From positions 1 to 46,850 of the forward strand of contig JAFGQK010000165.1 of the NCBI GenBank assembly GCA_016935735.1: 46,850 nt of DNA, given 5' to 3'. The notes under the pieces are model-generated. The model saw only the letters and a list, made by a program, of their open reading frames with translations, had not been told where the DNA came from and made no database searches. This DNA is from Spirochaetales bacterium. GTDB lineage: Bacteria > Spirochaetota > Spirochaetia > SZUA-6 > JAFGRV01. The position numbers were made by a program, and so were the translations under genes. Positions 18,035-26,130 of this stretch are shown here, piece after piece; within the stretch, counting starts at the first letter, position 1; every line of letters begins with the position of its first letter.

Positions 18035-18153
18035 TATTAGTTCTTGTTGATTAATTACAGCTATTTTTTATTATATTTTCCTGGATTCCTGGCTTCCTTA
18101 TAAATAATTTTTTTTACTGAAAGCAAGCTTGAATAAATTAACAAGAACTAATT
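18035..18153. repeat. 119-bp segment with terminal inverted repeats
   Basis: TTAGTTCTTGTTGATT (18037-18052) and AATTAACAAGAACTAA (18136-18151) are inverted repeats with one mismatch, and the match extends loosely outward. The interior is AT-rich and non-coding. The right arm overlaps the stop codon of the methylase gene. It could be a MITE-like element or a long-range RNA stem; one copy only is seen here. Confidence 0.4.
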
Positions 18154-19845
18154 ACGGAATCTTTTTTCTGCCAGTTTCTCTATAGCATTTATCTTGTTTT
18201 CGATTTTTTCATACGATTCTTCGTGTTTGTTTTTTAGCTGTCTGATCTTATGGAGCCAGAAATAAAACTTGTCCTTATTCTTTTTATGTGCGATCTTTTT
18301 TAACGTATCCGGCAGAAATTTGATAAAATATGAATTTTCCCCTGGAACCTCATCAATCTTTAACAATAATTCATGGATTTCTTCTTCTTTGGTCATACAC
18401 ACACAATCGAGCAGGATAGTATGTAACATTTCCAGTTCCTCAAGATCAAGGTCTTTCAGGTTCCCCGGGAACAGTAATTCAAAGAAATGAATCGATTGGA
18501 GTGTTATTTTTTTATCTTTTAGATTTGTTTCCAGAACCCCTGATTGTTCATCCAGGGTAAAATGCTTTTTTAGTTTTTCCTGTGAAAATCTTTTCGTAAA
18601 TAATAATCCCACGGATTTTCTGAGGATCACTTCATCTATTTTCTTTGCTGAATGCGTTCCCGGTTTCTTTTTTGTATCAATAATCAATATAAACTCGATA
18701 TTGGTATTAAGTCTCCCGTTACTCTGCTTGCCGCCCCGGTATTTTGTATATTCATTGGTGACAATAGATAATTCTCCTTTTTTTAAGCAAATATCCTTCA
18801 TATCATGAAAAGGGATAATGCCTTCGGTACTGTAACTTATAAGAATATAGTGTGCGTCTATATTTTCTATCAAATCCTTAAAAACAGCCAGAGCTTTATC
18901 TCTATAACAATACAACGACCTGGTTTTTATCCAGTCTTTCCGGATAGCGGCTTTTTCCTTTAATACCCCCTGTTCATCAAACAGCAGGGGTGCAGGGATT
19001 CTATCCCATAACGCAATAGTGTTGAGCATATGGTAGTTACTGCCATACTGATGCTGGTTATACGGTGGATCGAGGTAGGCAATATCAATAGTACTGAATG
19101 CATTGTTTTTTATAAGCCTGTTTGCATCCTCTTTAAAAACAGTACACGGGAACCTGCTGTCTATTAAAACGGGCATGTGCAACTGTATTGGTGAAAGGAT
19201 TCTTGTTAACGCATTGCTGCCGTGTCCCCCGAATCCTTTGTGGCATGCTTTAAAAACACCCGATGTATTGGTATGGGTCGCTGCTTCGTAGAGCAGAAGA
19301 CTCAAGACAAGGTGTCTCTTTTTCATGTTTGCCGCATCGCTTTCTTCCGGCGGGAATAGTATATCCAGTTTATTCCTTATTTTATCTATTGCCAGGGCAT
19401 TGTCCCTTGTATAAAAAAGCCTTTCTTTTTTAAAATCCGTCTTTTCTATATGAAACGAAGCAGGTGCATAATATTTCGCAATATACTGCTCATCCGGCCC
19501 CGGGTTTTCAAGACGGTTAAAATCTTCAAGCAACTTTGCCAGGGTCTGAAATGATCCGAATAAGAAAGGGATATCCTTTGCGTTTATTCCGAGATATGCG
19601 CTATTAATGATAAAGGAATATTCCTCCCAGTCATTTGAATATACCTTAAAATTCAGGAATTTCGCAAACCGGGATACAACCCCGCTCCCCGAAAAAAGGT
19701 CAAGGAAGGTGCTCTCTGCTGGTATTCCGGCACCGATATCAGGATAGATTGAACAAACCGCTTTATAAATTAAAGGTAATAATTTTCTTTTATTTCCAAT
19801 ATAGGCGATTATTTGTTTTGTCAGATATTCATGTTCGAAATTCAT
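18148..19845 (-). CDS. D12-class adenine-specific DNA methyltransferase
   Basis: This enzyme transfers a methyl group from S-adenosylmethionine to adenine N6 in DNA. The N-terminus has the Dam-type start YIGNKRKLLPLI, then motif I FLDLFSGSG (residues 47-55). Motif IV is DPPY (259-262), followed by NQHQYGSNYHMLNTIALWD, which is typical of one D12 subgroup. The catalytic part ends near residue 380. A 180-residue Lys/Glu-rich C-terminal extension may be a target-recognition or accessory domain. No restriction endonuclease is adjacent: the neighbours are unrelated, so it looks orphan. The specificity cannot be read. Confidence 0.88.
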   Translation of the reverse strand: MNFEHEYLTKQIIAYIGNKRKLLPLIYKAVCSIYPDIGAGIPAESTFLDLFSGSGVVSRFAKFLNFKVYSNDWEEYSFIINSAYLGINAKDIPFLFGSFQTLAKLLEDFNRLENPGPDEQYIAKYYAPASFHIEKTDFKKERLFYTRDNALAIDKIRNKLDILFPPEESDAANMKKRHLVLSLLLYEAATHTNTSGVFKACHKGFGGHGSNALTRILSPIQLHMPVLIDSRFPCTVFKEDANRLIKNNAFSTIDIAYLDPPYNQHQYGSNYHMLNTIALWDRIPAPLLFDEQGVLKEKAAIRKDWIKTRSLYCYRDKALAVFKDLIENIDAHYILISYSTEGIIPFHDMKDICLKKGELSIVTNEYTKYRGGKQSNGRLNTNIEFILIIDTKKKPGTHSAKKIDEVILRKSVGLLFTKRFSQEKLKKHFTLDEQSGVLETNLKDKKITLQSIHFFELLFPGNLKDLDLEELEMLHTILLDCVCMTKEEEIHELLLKIDEVPGENSYFIKFLPDTLKKIAHKKNKDKFYFWLHKIRQLKNKHEESYEKIENKINAIEKLAEKRFRN

Positions 19846-19935
19846 CTATTTTAAGCAATTCTCACTGCCAGAGAGTGATAGGATATATTGACTTTATATC
19901 CAGTCATATTTTATAATACAATAGAAATCGATGGC

Positions 19936-19977
19936 TGTTCAACAAGTTGAACCACAATTGTAATTTATATAAGGTGC
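19936..19977 (+). repeat. Palindromic dispersed repeat, copy 3
   Basis: The hairpin TTCAAC-AA-GTTGAA is followed by CCACAATTGTAATTTATATA and AGGTGC. It is the clearest single-hairpin copy and sits 28 bases before the HPr-like gene, inside the divergent spacer with the methylase gene. Confidence 0.65.
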
Positions 19978-20004
19978 TTTACAACCATTAATGGAGTAAT
20001 TATT

Positions 20005-20379
20005 GTGCTGGCGAAAATAGAAACAGTAAAACACATTTATGGCATAGATACCGGCTTTATTTCATATATTGTACGAACTGCCCAGCTTTTCAAAAGTATT
20101 ATCATTATCGAAAATATGATAACAGGAAAAAGGGCGAATGCACGAAAACTCAAGGAACTCTTCAATCTTTGCACAACGTATGATACAGACGTAAAAATCG
20201 AGGCAACCGGAGAGGATGAGGAAGACGCGGTAGAAGCAATGAGCAATACCTTTCATCTGTTTGCCGAAAGAAAAATATTCGATTCAAAAGATGTTGATGA
20301 AAGGATTGAAAAGGCGTATTTAAAACTGGAAGAAGATATTATGGCAAGAAGGGAAAAGATAAATAATAAAGATGAATAA
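20005..20379 (+). CDS. HPr-like protein without the phosphorylatable histidine
   Basis: The pattern of residues 17-80 follows HPr, the phosphocarrier of the sugar phosphotransferase system: GFISYIVRTAQLFKSII aligns with the helix after the active site, GKRANARKLKELF with GKxxNAKSIMGLM, and EATGEDEEDAVEAM with the end of the domain. The active-site His and Arg are replaced (Ile19, Tyr21), and the regulatory Ser position is Lys48, so phosphotransfer and HPr-kinase control both look lost. A 40-residue charged tail is extra. The start is GTG, with GGAG eight bases before. Its stop overlaps the aminotransferase start by 8 bases, which suggests coupled translation. A CcpA-like or allosteric binding role is inference. 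Confidence 0.65.
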   Translation: MLAKIETVKHIYGIDTGFISYIVRTAQLFKSIIIIENMITGKRANARKLKELFNLCTTYDTDVKIEATGEDEEDAVEAMSNTFHLFAERKIFDSKDVDERIEKAYLKLEEDIMARREKINNKDE

Positions 20380-21523
20380 TGAAACTAATTGGGAAGCAAT
20401 TGCTGCGGATTTTCCCATCAATCAAACATATATCTGGTTTAATAGTGCCGGACATATACCGCCGGGCAGGCATGTTATTCAGGCAATAAACCGTTTTATG
20501 GAAACATACGCCCACCACGCTTTACAGGGACATAACTTTGTATATCCGGTACTGTGCAGGAACATTAAATCGGTTCTTTCCGGTCTTTTAGGGTGCCCGG
20601 AAGATGATGTGGCGCTTATTCATAATACAGCCGAAGGGATTAATTTTATTTCTCATGGACTGAACCTGGCTGCCGATGATGAGGTACTTCTTCTTGAGAA
20701 TGAATACCCGAGTAATGTCTATCCATGGGAACATTGGAAGAATAAAGGTGTTACATTACGCTTTGTACCCAATGCACTTACCCCGGAGGATTTTATTCAT
20801 AATCTTAAGAAAAGCATTACCCGGAATACAAAGGTAGCAGCCCTTTCTGCGGTACACTGGTGTACCGGCATGCCTTTCCCATTAAAAGAACTATCCGGTA
20901 TATGTAAAGAACACAATATCGAACTTGTACTGGATATATCCCAGGGTGCCGGTCAGGTCCCGGTTCATATTGATGAATGGCAGATCTCGTTTTGTGCAGG
21001 TTCTTCCTGGAAATGGCTCCAGGGTCCCCCCGGTCTGGCTATCCTGGTCATTAAAAAAGAAAAAATCGCTTCCCTTACTCATTTATTTAAAGGCCCGGGC
21101 GCGGTTGTATCACCCAGGGAATATTTCCCGTACAGGGACGAACTGATTCCCACAGTGGAACGTTATGTTTATTCAACTCCAAGTCTGGCAGACTGGGTCT
21201 ATTTTGACGCGAGTCTTTCATACCTTGCAAAAATCGGATTTCCTCATATATTTGAGCGTATATGGGCATTATCGGAGTATCTGTCCGGTCATCTGGCAGA
21301 TCTTGGATTTTCCGTTCTTAATCACGGCTTTGCCCCTGTCCGGTCCGGGATTGTTGTTGCCGAACACAAGAAATTCAGTTCTGCACAGCTTGTTGAAAAA
21401 CTCAAGTCACAGAATATCATCTGTGCGGACCGCGGCGGCAGGGTTCGTTTTTCTGTTCACCTCTGTAATACTTTTGAGCAGATTGACAGGGCGAAAGGTG
21501 TGCTGAAAGGGATTGTGGGGTAG
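20372..21523 (+). CDS. Class V aminotransferase-fold PLP enzyme
   Basis: This pyridoxal-phosphate enzyme belongs to the cysteine desulfurase / isopenicillin-N epimerase superfamily. It has NTAEGINFISHGL near 85-97 for the phosphate, LDISQGAGQVPV (187-198) with Asp188 and Gln191 for the cofactor ring, and Lys214 in GSSWKWLQGPPG as the Schiff-base lysine. There is no conserved Cys loop typical of NifS/SufS near the C-terminus, so desulfurase activity is less likely; epimerase or lyase chemistry fits better. Length of 383 is normal. Coupled to the HPr-like gene upstream and convergent with the FemAB gene four bases away. Confidence 0.85.
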   Translation: MNNETNWEAIAADFPINQTYIWFNSAGHIPPGRHVIQAINRFMETYAHHALQGHNFVYPVLCRNIKSVLSGLLGCPEDDVALIHNTAEGINFISHGLNLAADDEVLLLENEYPSNVYPWEHWKNKGVTLRFVPNALTPEDFIHNLKKSITRNTKVAALSAVHWCTGMPFPLKELSGICKEHNIELVLDISQGAGQVPVHIDEWQISFCAGSSWKWLQGPPGLAILVIKKEKIASLTHLFKGPGAVVSPREYFPYRDELIPTVERYVYSTPSLADWVYFDASLSYLAKIGFPHIFERIWALSEYLSGHLADLGFSVLNHGFAPVRSGIVVAEHKKFSSAQLVEKLKSQNIICADRGGRVRFSVHLCNTFEQIDRAKGVLKGIVG

Positions 21524-21527
21524 GGTA

Positions 21528-22568
21528 TTACCTTTTTTTTATCTTTTTATAATAAAAGGTTCTCGCCTTTTCTGCAACGGTATACCCGCGGTAATAAAGG
21601 GAATTAAGGATGACATCATATGAACCATACCGGTGAAAGAAATCCCCGCCAAAACCGGTTTTAAAACGGTAAAGACCATACATGGGATCTTCCGGCTCAT
21701 TACACCGGGGTATACCGAAAAAGTCATAAAACCTGCATCCGTTCTCCCGGGCAAGCCGGATTGCTTCCCACTGCAATGCATGATTGGGCATATAATTCCT
21801 TTTATTGTTGGAGGATGCCCCGTACATATACCAGGCAGTTTCCCCTTTTATAGCCATTATGATTCCTGCAACAAGTTCATCCTCCACCCGGGCGGTAAGA
21901 AGTTTTACCGATATCTTTTCATGCACATACTCTTTTGCAAGCCGGAAAAAAGCAAAATAATAGTCCCGGGAGTGAAGTGCGATGCGGTCCCGGGCAGCAG
22001 TTTCCAGGTAAAGATCAAACCATTCCCCGAGTTTCTCCTCCCCGCATTCTTCTACTTTTACGCCTTTTTTTTCTGAAAGCCGTATATTATACCGTGTTTT
22101 ATGCTTCATGGAAGCGAGGATATCTTCTTCCGGCCTGTCGAGGCGGAGTATGACCGTATGCCGGGGTTGAATGTCCGTGGTTGCTTTACGCAGCATTTTC
22201 CCTGGTGTAAGCGGTCCCGGAAGGTTGTCTTTGCCCAGCCTTCCCCATGGGAGATCAAACCTTAAAAATGTTATACTTTGTGGCAAAAAGTGTTTCAGTT
22301 CCTCTGCAATGGCGATAAGCAGTGTTTCTTTTCCATCACATGGTTCAGGAAACGGCGGACCCATAGGAATATACCCGATATGAAGACCCAGACCGAAATT
22401 CCTTAACAGCACAAGCATGGTATAAGCAGTATCTTTATACACTATTTTTATCGGAAACGGGTCCCAGCCAAACTGGCTTTTCAGATGTGCCCAGAATTCC
22501 GTCTGGAAAAGGTGTTCATTTGAATGAAGCTGTTCCGGGAGTGTTTTCTCGATATATATATCTGTCAC
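21528..22568 (-). CDS. FemAB-family aminoacyltransferase (peptidoglycan bridge type)
   Basis: FemX/FemA-type enzymes transfer an amino acid from aminoacyl-tRNA to the lipid II stem peptide. The protein has the paired GNAT-like domains of this family: YIPMGPPFPEP in the first, RLDRPEEDILASMKHKTRYN in the middle, and WYMYGASSNNKRNYMPNHAL with QWEAIRLARENGCRFYDFFG in the second. The end LYRFKTGFGG is also diagnostic. The length of 346 is normal. The start is GTG, one base after the stop of the upstream tRNA-binding gene, so the two are translationally coupled. A tRNA-binding partner fits its substrate, but that link is inference. Confidence 0.88.
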   Translation of the reverse strand: MTDIYIEKTLPEQLHSNEHLFQTEFWAHLKSQFGWDPFPIKIVYKDTAYTMLVLLRNFGLGLHIGYIPMGPPFPEPCDGKETLLIAIAEELKHFLPQSITFLRFDLPWGRLGKDNLPGPLTPGKMLRKATTDIQPRHTVILRLDRPEEDILASMKHKTRYNIRLSEKKGVKVEECGEEKLGEWFDLYLETAARDRIALHSRDYYFAFFRLAKEYVHEKISVKLLTARVEDELVAGIIMAIKGETAWYMYGASSNNKRNYMPNHALQWEAIRLARENGCRFYDFFGIPRCNEPEDPMYGLYRFKTGFGGDFFHRYGSYDVILNSLYYRGYTVAEKARTFYYKKIKKR

Positions 22569-22569
22569 A

Positions 22570-23067
22570 TCAGGTTACTTTCCCATCCCTGACCTTGACC
22601 GTTGCCACCGGGCCTGTACTGCTTGTAAGTTTTTTATCATCAACATAAAGGTGATGGTCCTTTACTTGTAACAAAACCTCAAAGAACTCTTCAATAGAAA
22701 TAACCGGAAAGGTTCCGGCAGGTGTATTCTCAAAACCTTCTGGTATAATTCGTTCCCCGGGAACCGCATTCTCTGCCGTAATCACTTCAACAATACCTTC
22801 CGCTTCGGCAGCTAACAGCATCCCATTGCTTTCCACTCCCCTGAGTTTGGCCGGTTTAAGGTTCGCTACAAGAATGATGTTTTTCCCGAGTAATTCTTCC
22901 GCACTGTAATAGGGAACGAGTCCGGATACAATTGTCCGTTCCTCTTCCCCGAGGGTAATCGTTTCTATATAAAGTTTATCTGCTTTGGGGTGACGCTGTA
23001 CATCGGTTATTCTTGCCACCCGGAGATTCACCTTTTCCATAAACCTGTCACAATGTGTTTCACTCAT
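22570..23067 (-). CDS. Stand-alone tRNA-binding OB-fold protein (MetRS C-terminal/Trbp111-like)
   Basis: The core (residues 10-110) matches the EMAP/Arc1p/MetRS-beta OB fold: VNLRVARITDVQRHPKADKL, then IVSGLVPYYSAEEL, and NLKPAKLRGVESNGMLLAA. This domain binds the outside corner of tRNA. Residues 110-165 are a short beta-rich tail. It is not fused to a methionyl-tRNA synthetase here. In this position it may deliver aminoacyl-tRNA to the coupled FemAB enzyme or assist a synthetase elsewhere. AAGGAG lies before its ATG. Confidence 0.88.
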   Translation of the reverse strand: MSETHCDRFMEKVNLRVARITDVQRHPKADKLYIETITLGEEERTIVSGLVPYYSAEELLGKNIILVANLKPAKLRGVESNGMLLAAEAEGIVEVITAENAVPGERIIPEGFENTPAGTFPVISIEEFFEVLLQVKDHHLYVDDKKLTSSTGPVATVKVRDGKVT

Positions 23068-23159
23068 ACCATACTCCTTTATAAAATCGGTTATCCTTTT
23101 CTCTTTTTCCTTCCTCTTTCATTTGTACCGGTAATAAAAGAAAAGGTCAAGGGAGCCTT

Positions 23160-24860
23160 TTAAGATGACGGTGACTCATACTCCTTTTCCAGTTCTGTAT
23201 ATGCGACTTTGCCGATTTTTGTCAAAGGCAGGGAAGTCCTGAACTCTATGGAAGATGGGATACTCCATGTATTAAGATGTTGTGTGCAGTATGCAATAAG
23301 CTCCTTTTCTTTCCCCGGGGAAGCTTTCCCGCTGTTTTTTAGAACAACATACGCTTTTATCGTCTGCATTTTATAAGGATCGGGTATCCCGATAACACAG
23401 GAAAGAGAAACATCCGGATGACTGTCGAGTACTTCCTCTACCTGTATGGGAGAAACACTTATCCCGGAAACCTTGATAATACGCTTTATACGTAATTTGA
23501 AATAGATATATCCGTCCCTGTCCATGGAACAAAGGTCCCCGGTATGAAGCCAGATCATATTATCTGGATGCTTCTGTAATGTCTTTGCAGTATCCTCCGG
23601 GCTGTTTAAATACCCGAGCATTAAGGTAGGGCCGGAAATGCATAACTCACCATCCGTGCCCGGTTCGACTTCATCCGTGGTACCCTTGTGAACAATCCTG
23701 GCCATCATATCCGGGAGCGGGATCCCGACGCTCCCTTCCCTGTATTGATTCTTCGGTGTGACAATACAAGCGGTAACAGATTCGGTGAGTCCGTACCCTT
23801 CAAGCAATTGTGCATCCCCCCCTTGCCGTTTTATAAGTGCATCAAATCCTTTTTTAATGCTGTGAGGAAGTTTGTCCCCGCCTGCATAAGCTGTTTTAAG
23901 ACATGCAAGATTTATTGTATTCATCGTTTTATCCCGCAAGAGTGCTTCATAAAGGGTGGGGACGCCGGCCATGTATTGCGGTTTTTCTTTTTTTATAAGG
24001 GCAGCAACTGTTTTTGCAGTAAAGCGGGGGACAAGAACGCATTTCCCCCCTGCTATTAAAAATGTATGAATGCATACACCGAGTCCGAAACCGTGAAAGA
24101 CCGGGAGGATGGCGAGGATGATATCTGTTGCTTCGATGGGACCCTGTGTCGCGGTCTGGAGCCCGAGACAATTGAAATTCCTGCTTGAAAGCATTATTCC
24201 TTTCGGGGTCCCGGTTGTACCTCCCGAATAGAGGATAACCGCGCATTCCCCCGGTGTTAAAGGAGTTCCTTTACATTGCTGTATCACCGGGCTGGAAACA
24301 AAATCATCCCACCATAAAATACGATTGTCATTCTCCGGCGGCTTTTTAATCTTTCTTCCTTTTGTAAGGTAAAAAGCTATTGCCGTAAACGGGGGAAAAT
24401 ATTCGCTTATCTTTGTAAGAAGGAGTGTTGTCACTTTTGTCCTGTCCAGGCAGTCTGCAAAATTATAATAAAACGCATCCAGTGTTATTGCCCATATACT
24501 GCCGCTTTCCTTTAAATAAAATTCGATCTCCGACGGGGCCGAAAGCGGATGTATCATACTGGCGATTGCACCGATTTTGTTCAGTGCATAGAATAAGATG
24601 AGTGCCTGGGGACAGTTGGGAAGGCAGATGGTAACGGTATCCGATTTTTTAAGGCCGGAGGAGAGAAAGGCATCTGCTGCATGATCTATTTCAGCAAGAA
24701 AATCACGGTACGTGGAACGGGCACCCATAAAACTATATGCGGTATTATCCGGATAACGCATTGCAGCATCATGAACCATTTCATACATTGTTTTTTCCGG
24801 GTACTCTATTGAATGCGGAATTTTCCCGTAAAAATTAAGCCATGGCTTTTTTTCGTACAT
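23160..24860 (-). CDS. AMP-forming acyl-CoA synthetase / ligase
   Basis: This adenylate-forming enzyme activates a carboxylic acid, usually to acyl-CoA. Visible core motifs are the P-loop VILYSGGTTGTPKGIML (208-224), GYGLTES, WLHTGDLCSMDRDGYIYF and KLRIKRIIKVSGISVSP. The C-terminal catalytic Lys is in LTKIGKVAYTELEKE. The N-terminal PWLNFYGKIPHSIEYPEKTM resembles long/medium-chain fatty-acid ligases. Length of 566 is typical. The next gene upstream on the same strand, an E2-like acyltransferase, is 79 bases away, across a palindromic repeat. The pair could form and use an acyl thioester. Confidence 0.9.
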   Translation of the reverse strand: MYEKKPWLNFYGKIPHSIEYPEKTMYEMVHDAAMRYPDNTAYSFMGARSTYRDFLAEIDHAADAFLSSGLKKSDTVTICLPNCPQALILFYALNKIGAIASMIHPLSAPSEIEFYLKESGSIWAITLDAFYYNFADCLDRTKVTTLLLTKISEYFPPFTAIAFYLTKGRKIKKPPENDNRILWWDDFVSSPVIQQCKGTPLTPGECAVILYSGGTTGTPKGIMLSSRNFNCLGLQTATQGPIEATDIILAILPVFHGFGLGVCIHTFLIAGGKCVLVPRFTAKTVAALIKKEKPQYMAGVPTLYEALLRDKTMNTINLACLKTAYAGGDKLPHSIKKGFDALIKRQGGDAQLLEGYGLTESVTACIVTPKNQYREGSVGIPLPDMMARIVHKGTTDEVEPGTDGELCISGPTLMLGYLNSPEDTAKTLQKHPDNMIWLHTGDLCSMDRDGYIYFKLRIKRIIKVSGISVSPIQVEEVLDSHPDVSLSCVIGIPDPYKMQTIKAYVVLKNSGKASPGKEKELIAYCTQHLNTWSIPSSIEFRTSLPLTKIGKVAYTELEKEYESPSS

Positions 24861-24907
24861 GAAGTTTTCCTTTCAAGTATAATACTTTATCACTGGTTTA
24901 TTGTATT

Positions 24908-24957
24908 GCACCTTATATATATTACAATTGGGCTTCAACTATGTTGAAGAGTATTCC
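24908..24957 (-). repeat. Palindromic dispersed repeat, copy 4
   Basis: On the plus strand: GCACCTTATATATATTACAA, then TTGGG, then the hairpin CTTCAAC-TAT-GTTGAAG. The repeat overlaps the last codons and the TAG stop of the E2-like gene (24939-24941), so this gene ends inside the element. Confidence 0.6.
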
Positions 24958-25817
24958 AGGATTTTTTCCGTTTGCAGTTCCCCGGCATCGAGTAATTCAG
25001 GGTATTTGATTAATTGAGTGAATAAAAGGATGGATCTGGCACAATAAAATCCTTCGGTAATTCTTTCATCCAGGGTAAAAGAAACATTGATACAATCCCT
25101 TGCCCGTATCTGGTTATACTCATCGACCAGGGCTTCTTTATGCATTTTGCCGATAACCAGGAAAATACTCGCACTGCCATACTCGAACAGATGATGGTAA
25201 GGGGCATCCAGGCCGATACTGCCCAGATTCGCCATGTAAACACTGGTATATAAGGGAATCGCTTTTTGAAGGATCTGCGGAAGTATGTTGTGGTAGTCCA
25301 GCCAGCGAATAAGCCAGGCAATAATGTTTATGATTGGCCGGGGGAGTACCGCGATAAAATCAATAAACCTGTCATCATCCCCCTTTTTCTCGCTTCGTGC
25401 ATCGGAAAGATGATGTGCCACCTTTTCCTTTATTTCGGCAAGTGTTTCCGTTCCCGAGAAGATAATCTGTGCATTTGTTTCTTCGGCTTCTTCGGTGAGT
25501 TCCTTTTTTACAATAAAGGTAAGTCTGGTATCTTTATGCTCATAGATTCTCTGTCCTGCTATAAAGCGATTCAACTGGGGGCGCAATTTCATTGTCCGCG
25601 AAATCGCAGCGAGGAACACATGAAAAAGAGTGAATCTCTCTTCGCGGGATCTCCCATCATTTATTTTACCAAGATATTCAAGGGTAGTGGTCATATCTAT
25701 TTTCTGGGTAAAATAAATGATCGATTCCGTGCGGGTTTTCATAAGATAAGGGAATATGCGCCGGAATGCAGGGAGGTTTTTCAGGTAAATTCCGTCCTTG
25801 CGCTTTTTAAAAGCCAT
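24939..25817 (-). CDS. 2-oxoacid dehydrogenase E2-like acyltransferase, catalytic His replaced
   Basis: The fold matches the catalytic domain of dihydrolipoamide acyltransferases (CAT-like, PF00198 type). It starts at a domain boundary without lipoyl or subunit-binding domains, reads FTLFHVFLAAISRTMKLRPQ, then YMANLGSIGLDAPYHHLFEY, and ends near SFTLDERITEGF. In E2 enzymes that last motif is DHRxxDG with the catalytic His; here it is DERITEG (Asp250-Glu251-Arg252), so the standard thioester transfer cannot work as usual. The His pair at 208-209 is nearby. It may be a structural or different-chemistry homologue. The C-terminal residues EYSST and the stop derive from a palindromic repeat. Confidence 0.75.
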   Translation of the reverse strand: MAFKKRKDGIYLKNLPAFRRIFPYLMKTRTESIIYFTQKIDMTTTLEYLGKINDGRSREERFTLFHVFLAAISRTMKLRPQLNRFIAGQRIYEHKDTRLTFIVKKELTEEAEETNAQIIFSGTETLAEIKEKVAHHLSDARSEKKGDDDRFIDFIAVLPRPIINIIAWLIRWLDYHNILPQILQKAIPLYTSVYMANLGSIGLDAPYHHLFEYGSASIFLVIGKMHKEALVDEYNQIRARDCINVSFTLDERITEGFYCARSILLFTQLIKYPELLDAGELQTEKILEYSST

Positions 25818-25937
25818 AGCTGCTCCTTATCCATATAAAAATGATAAAAAAATATACAGCAGGAGGCGGATACTGTCAAGTCTATAATTTCTACGGGATG
25901 TGAGTAACCCGGTCGCCTGGTTTAAATGGACAGGGAT

Positions 25938-26093
25938 TTATTTTGCACCCGGATTTGATATGTCCAGTACAACCAGCACATCATCAGTAGCATTAACGGC
26001 ATATGCATACAACCCATGAACTGCAATCCCTTGAGTACGATACAATCCGATAATATCGACAATAAATGGACTTTCGGGAAGAGAAACGATATT
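25938..26093 (-). pseudogene. Remnant of an LVIVP-repeat (beta-propeller) gene
   Basis: Within the 25818-26130 gap, one minus-strand frame reads NIVSLPESPFIVDIIG, then GIAVHGLYAYAVNATDDVL, then VLDISNPGAK and a stop. The pattern of G-I-A-V-x-G-x-Y-A-Y and LDISNP is that of LVIVP repeats, which build extracellular propellers. A stop lies just upstream in frame and no start is present, so it is a decayed fragment. The rest of the gap shows nothing I can support. Confidence 0.5.
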
Positions 26094-26130
26094 TCAAAAA
26101 GATGAAAAGATGACCTCAATAACCGGCATA

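Noticed and set aside
18148-19845. Restriction-modification or BREX-like defence locus around the D12 methylase
   Set aside because: No nuclease, helicase or other defence gene lies beside it; the neighbours are metabolic genes.
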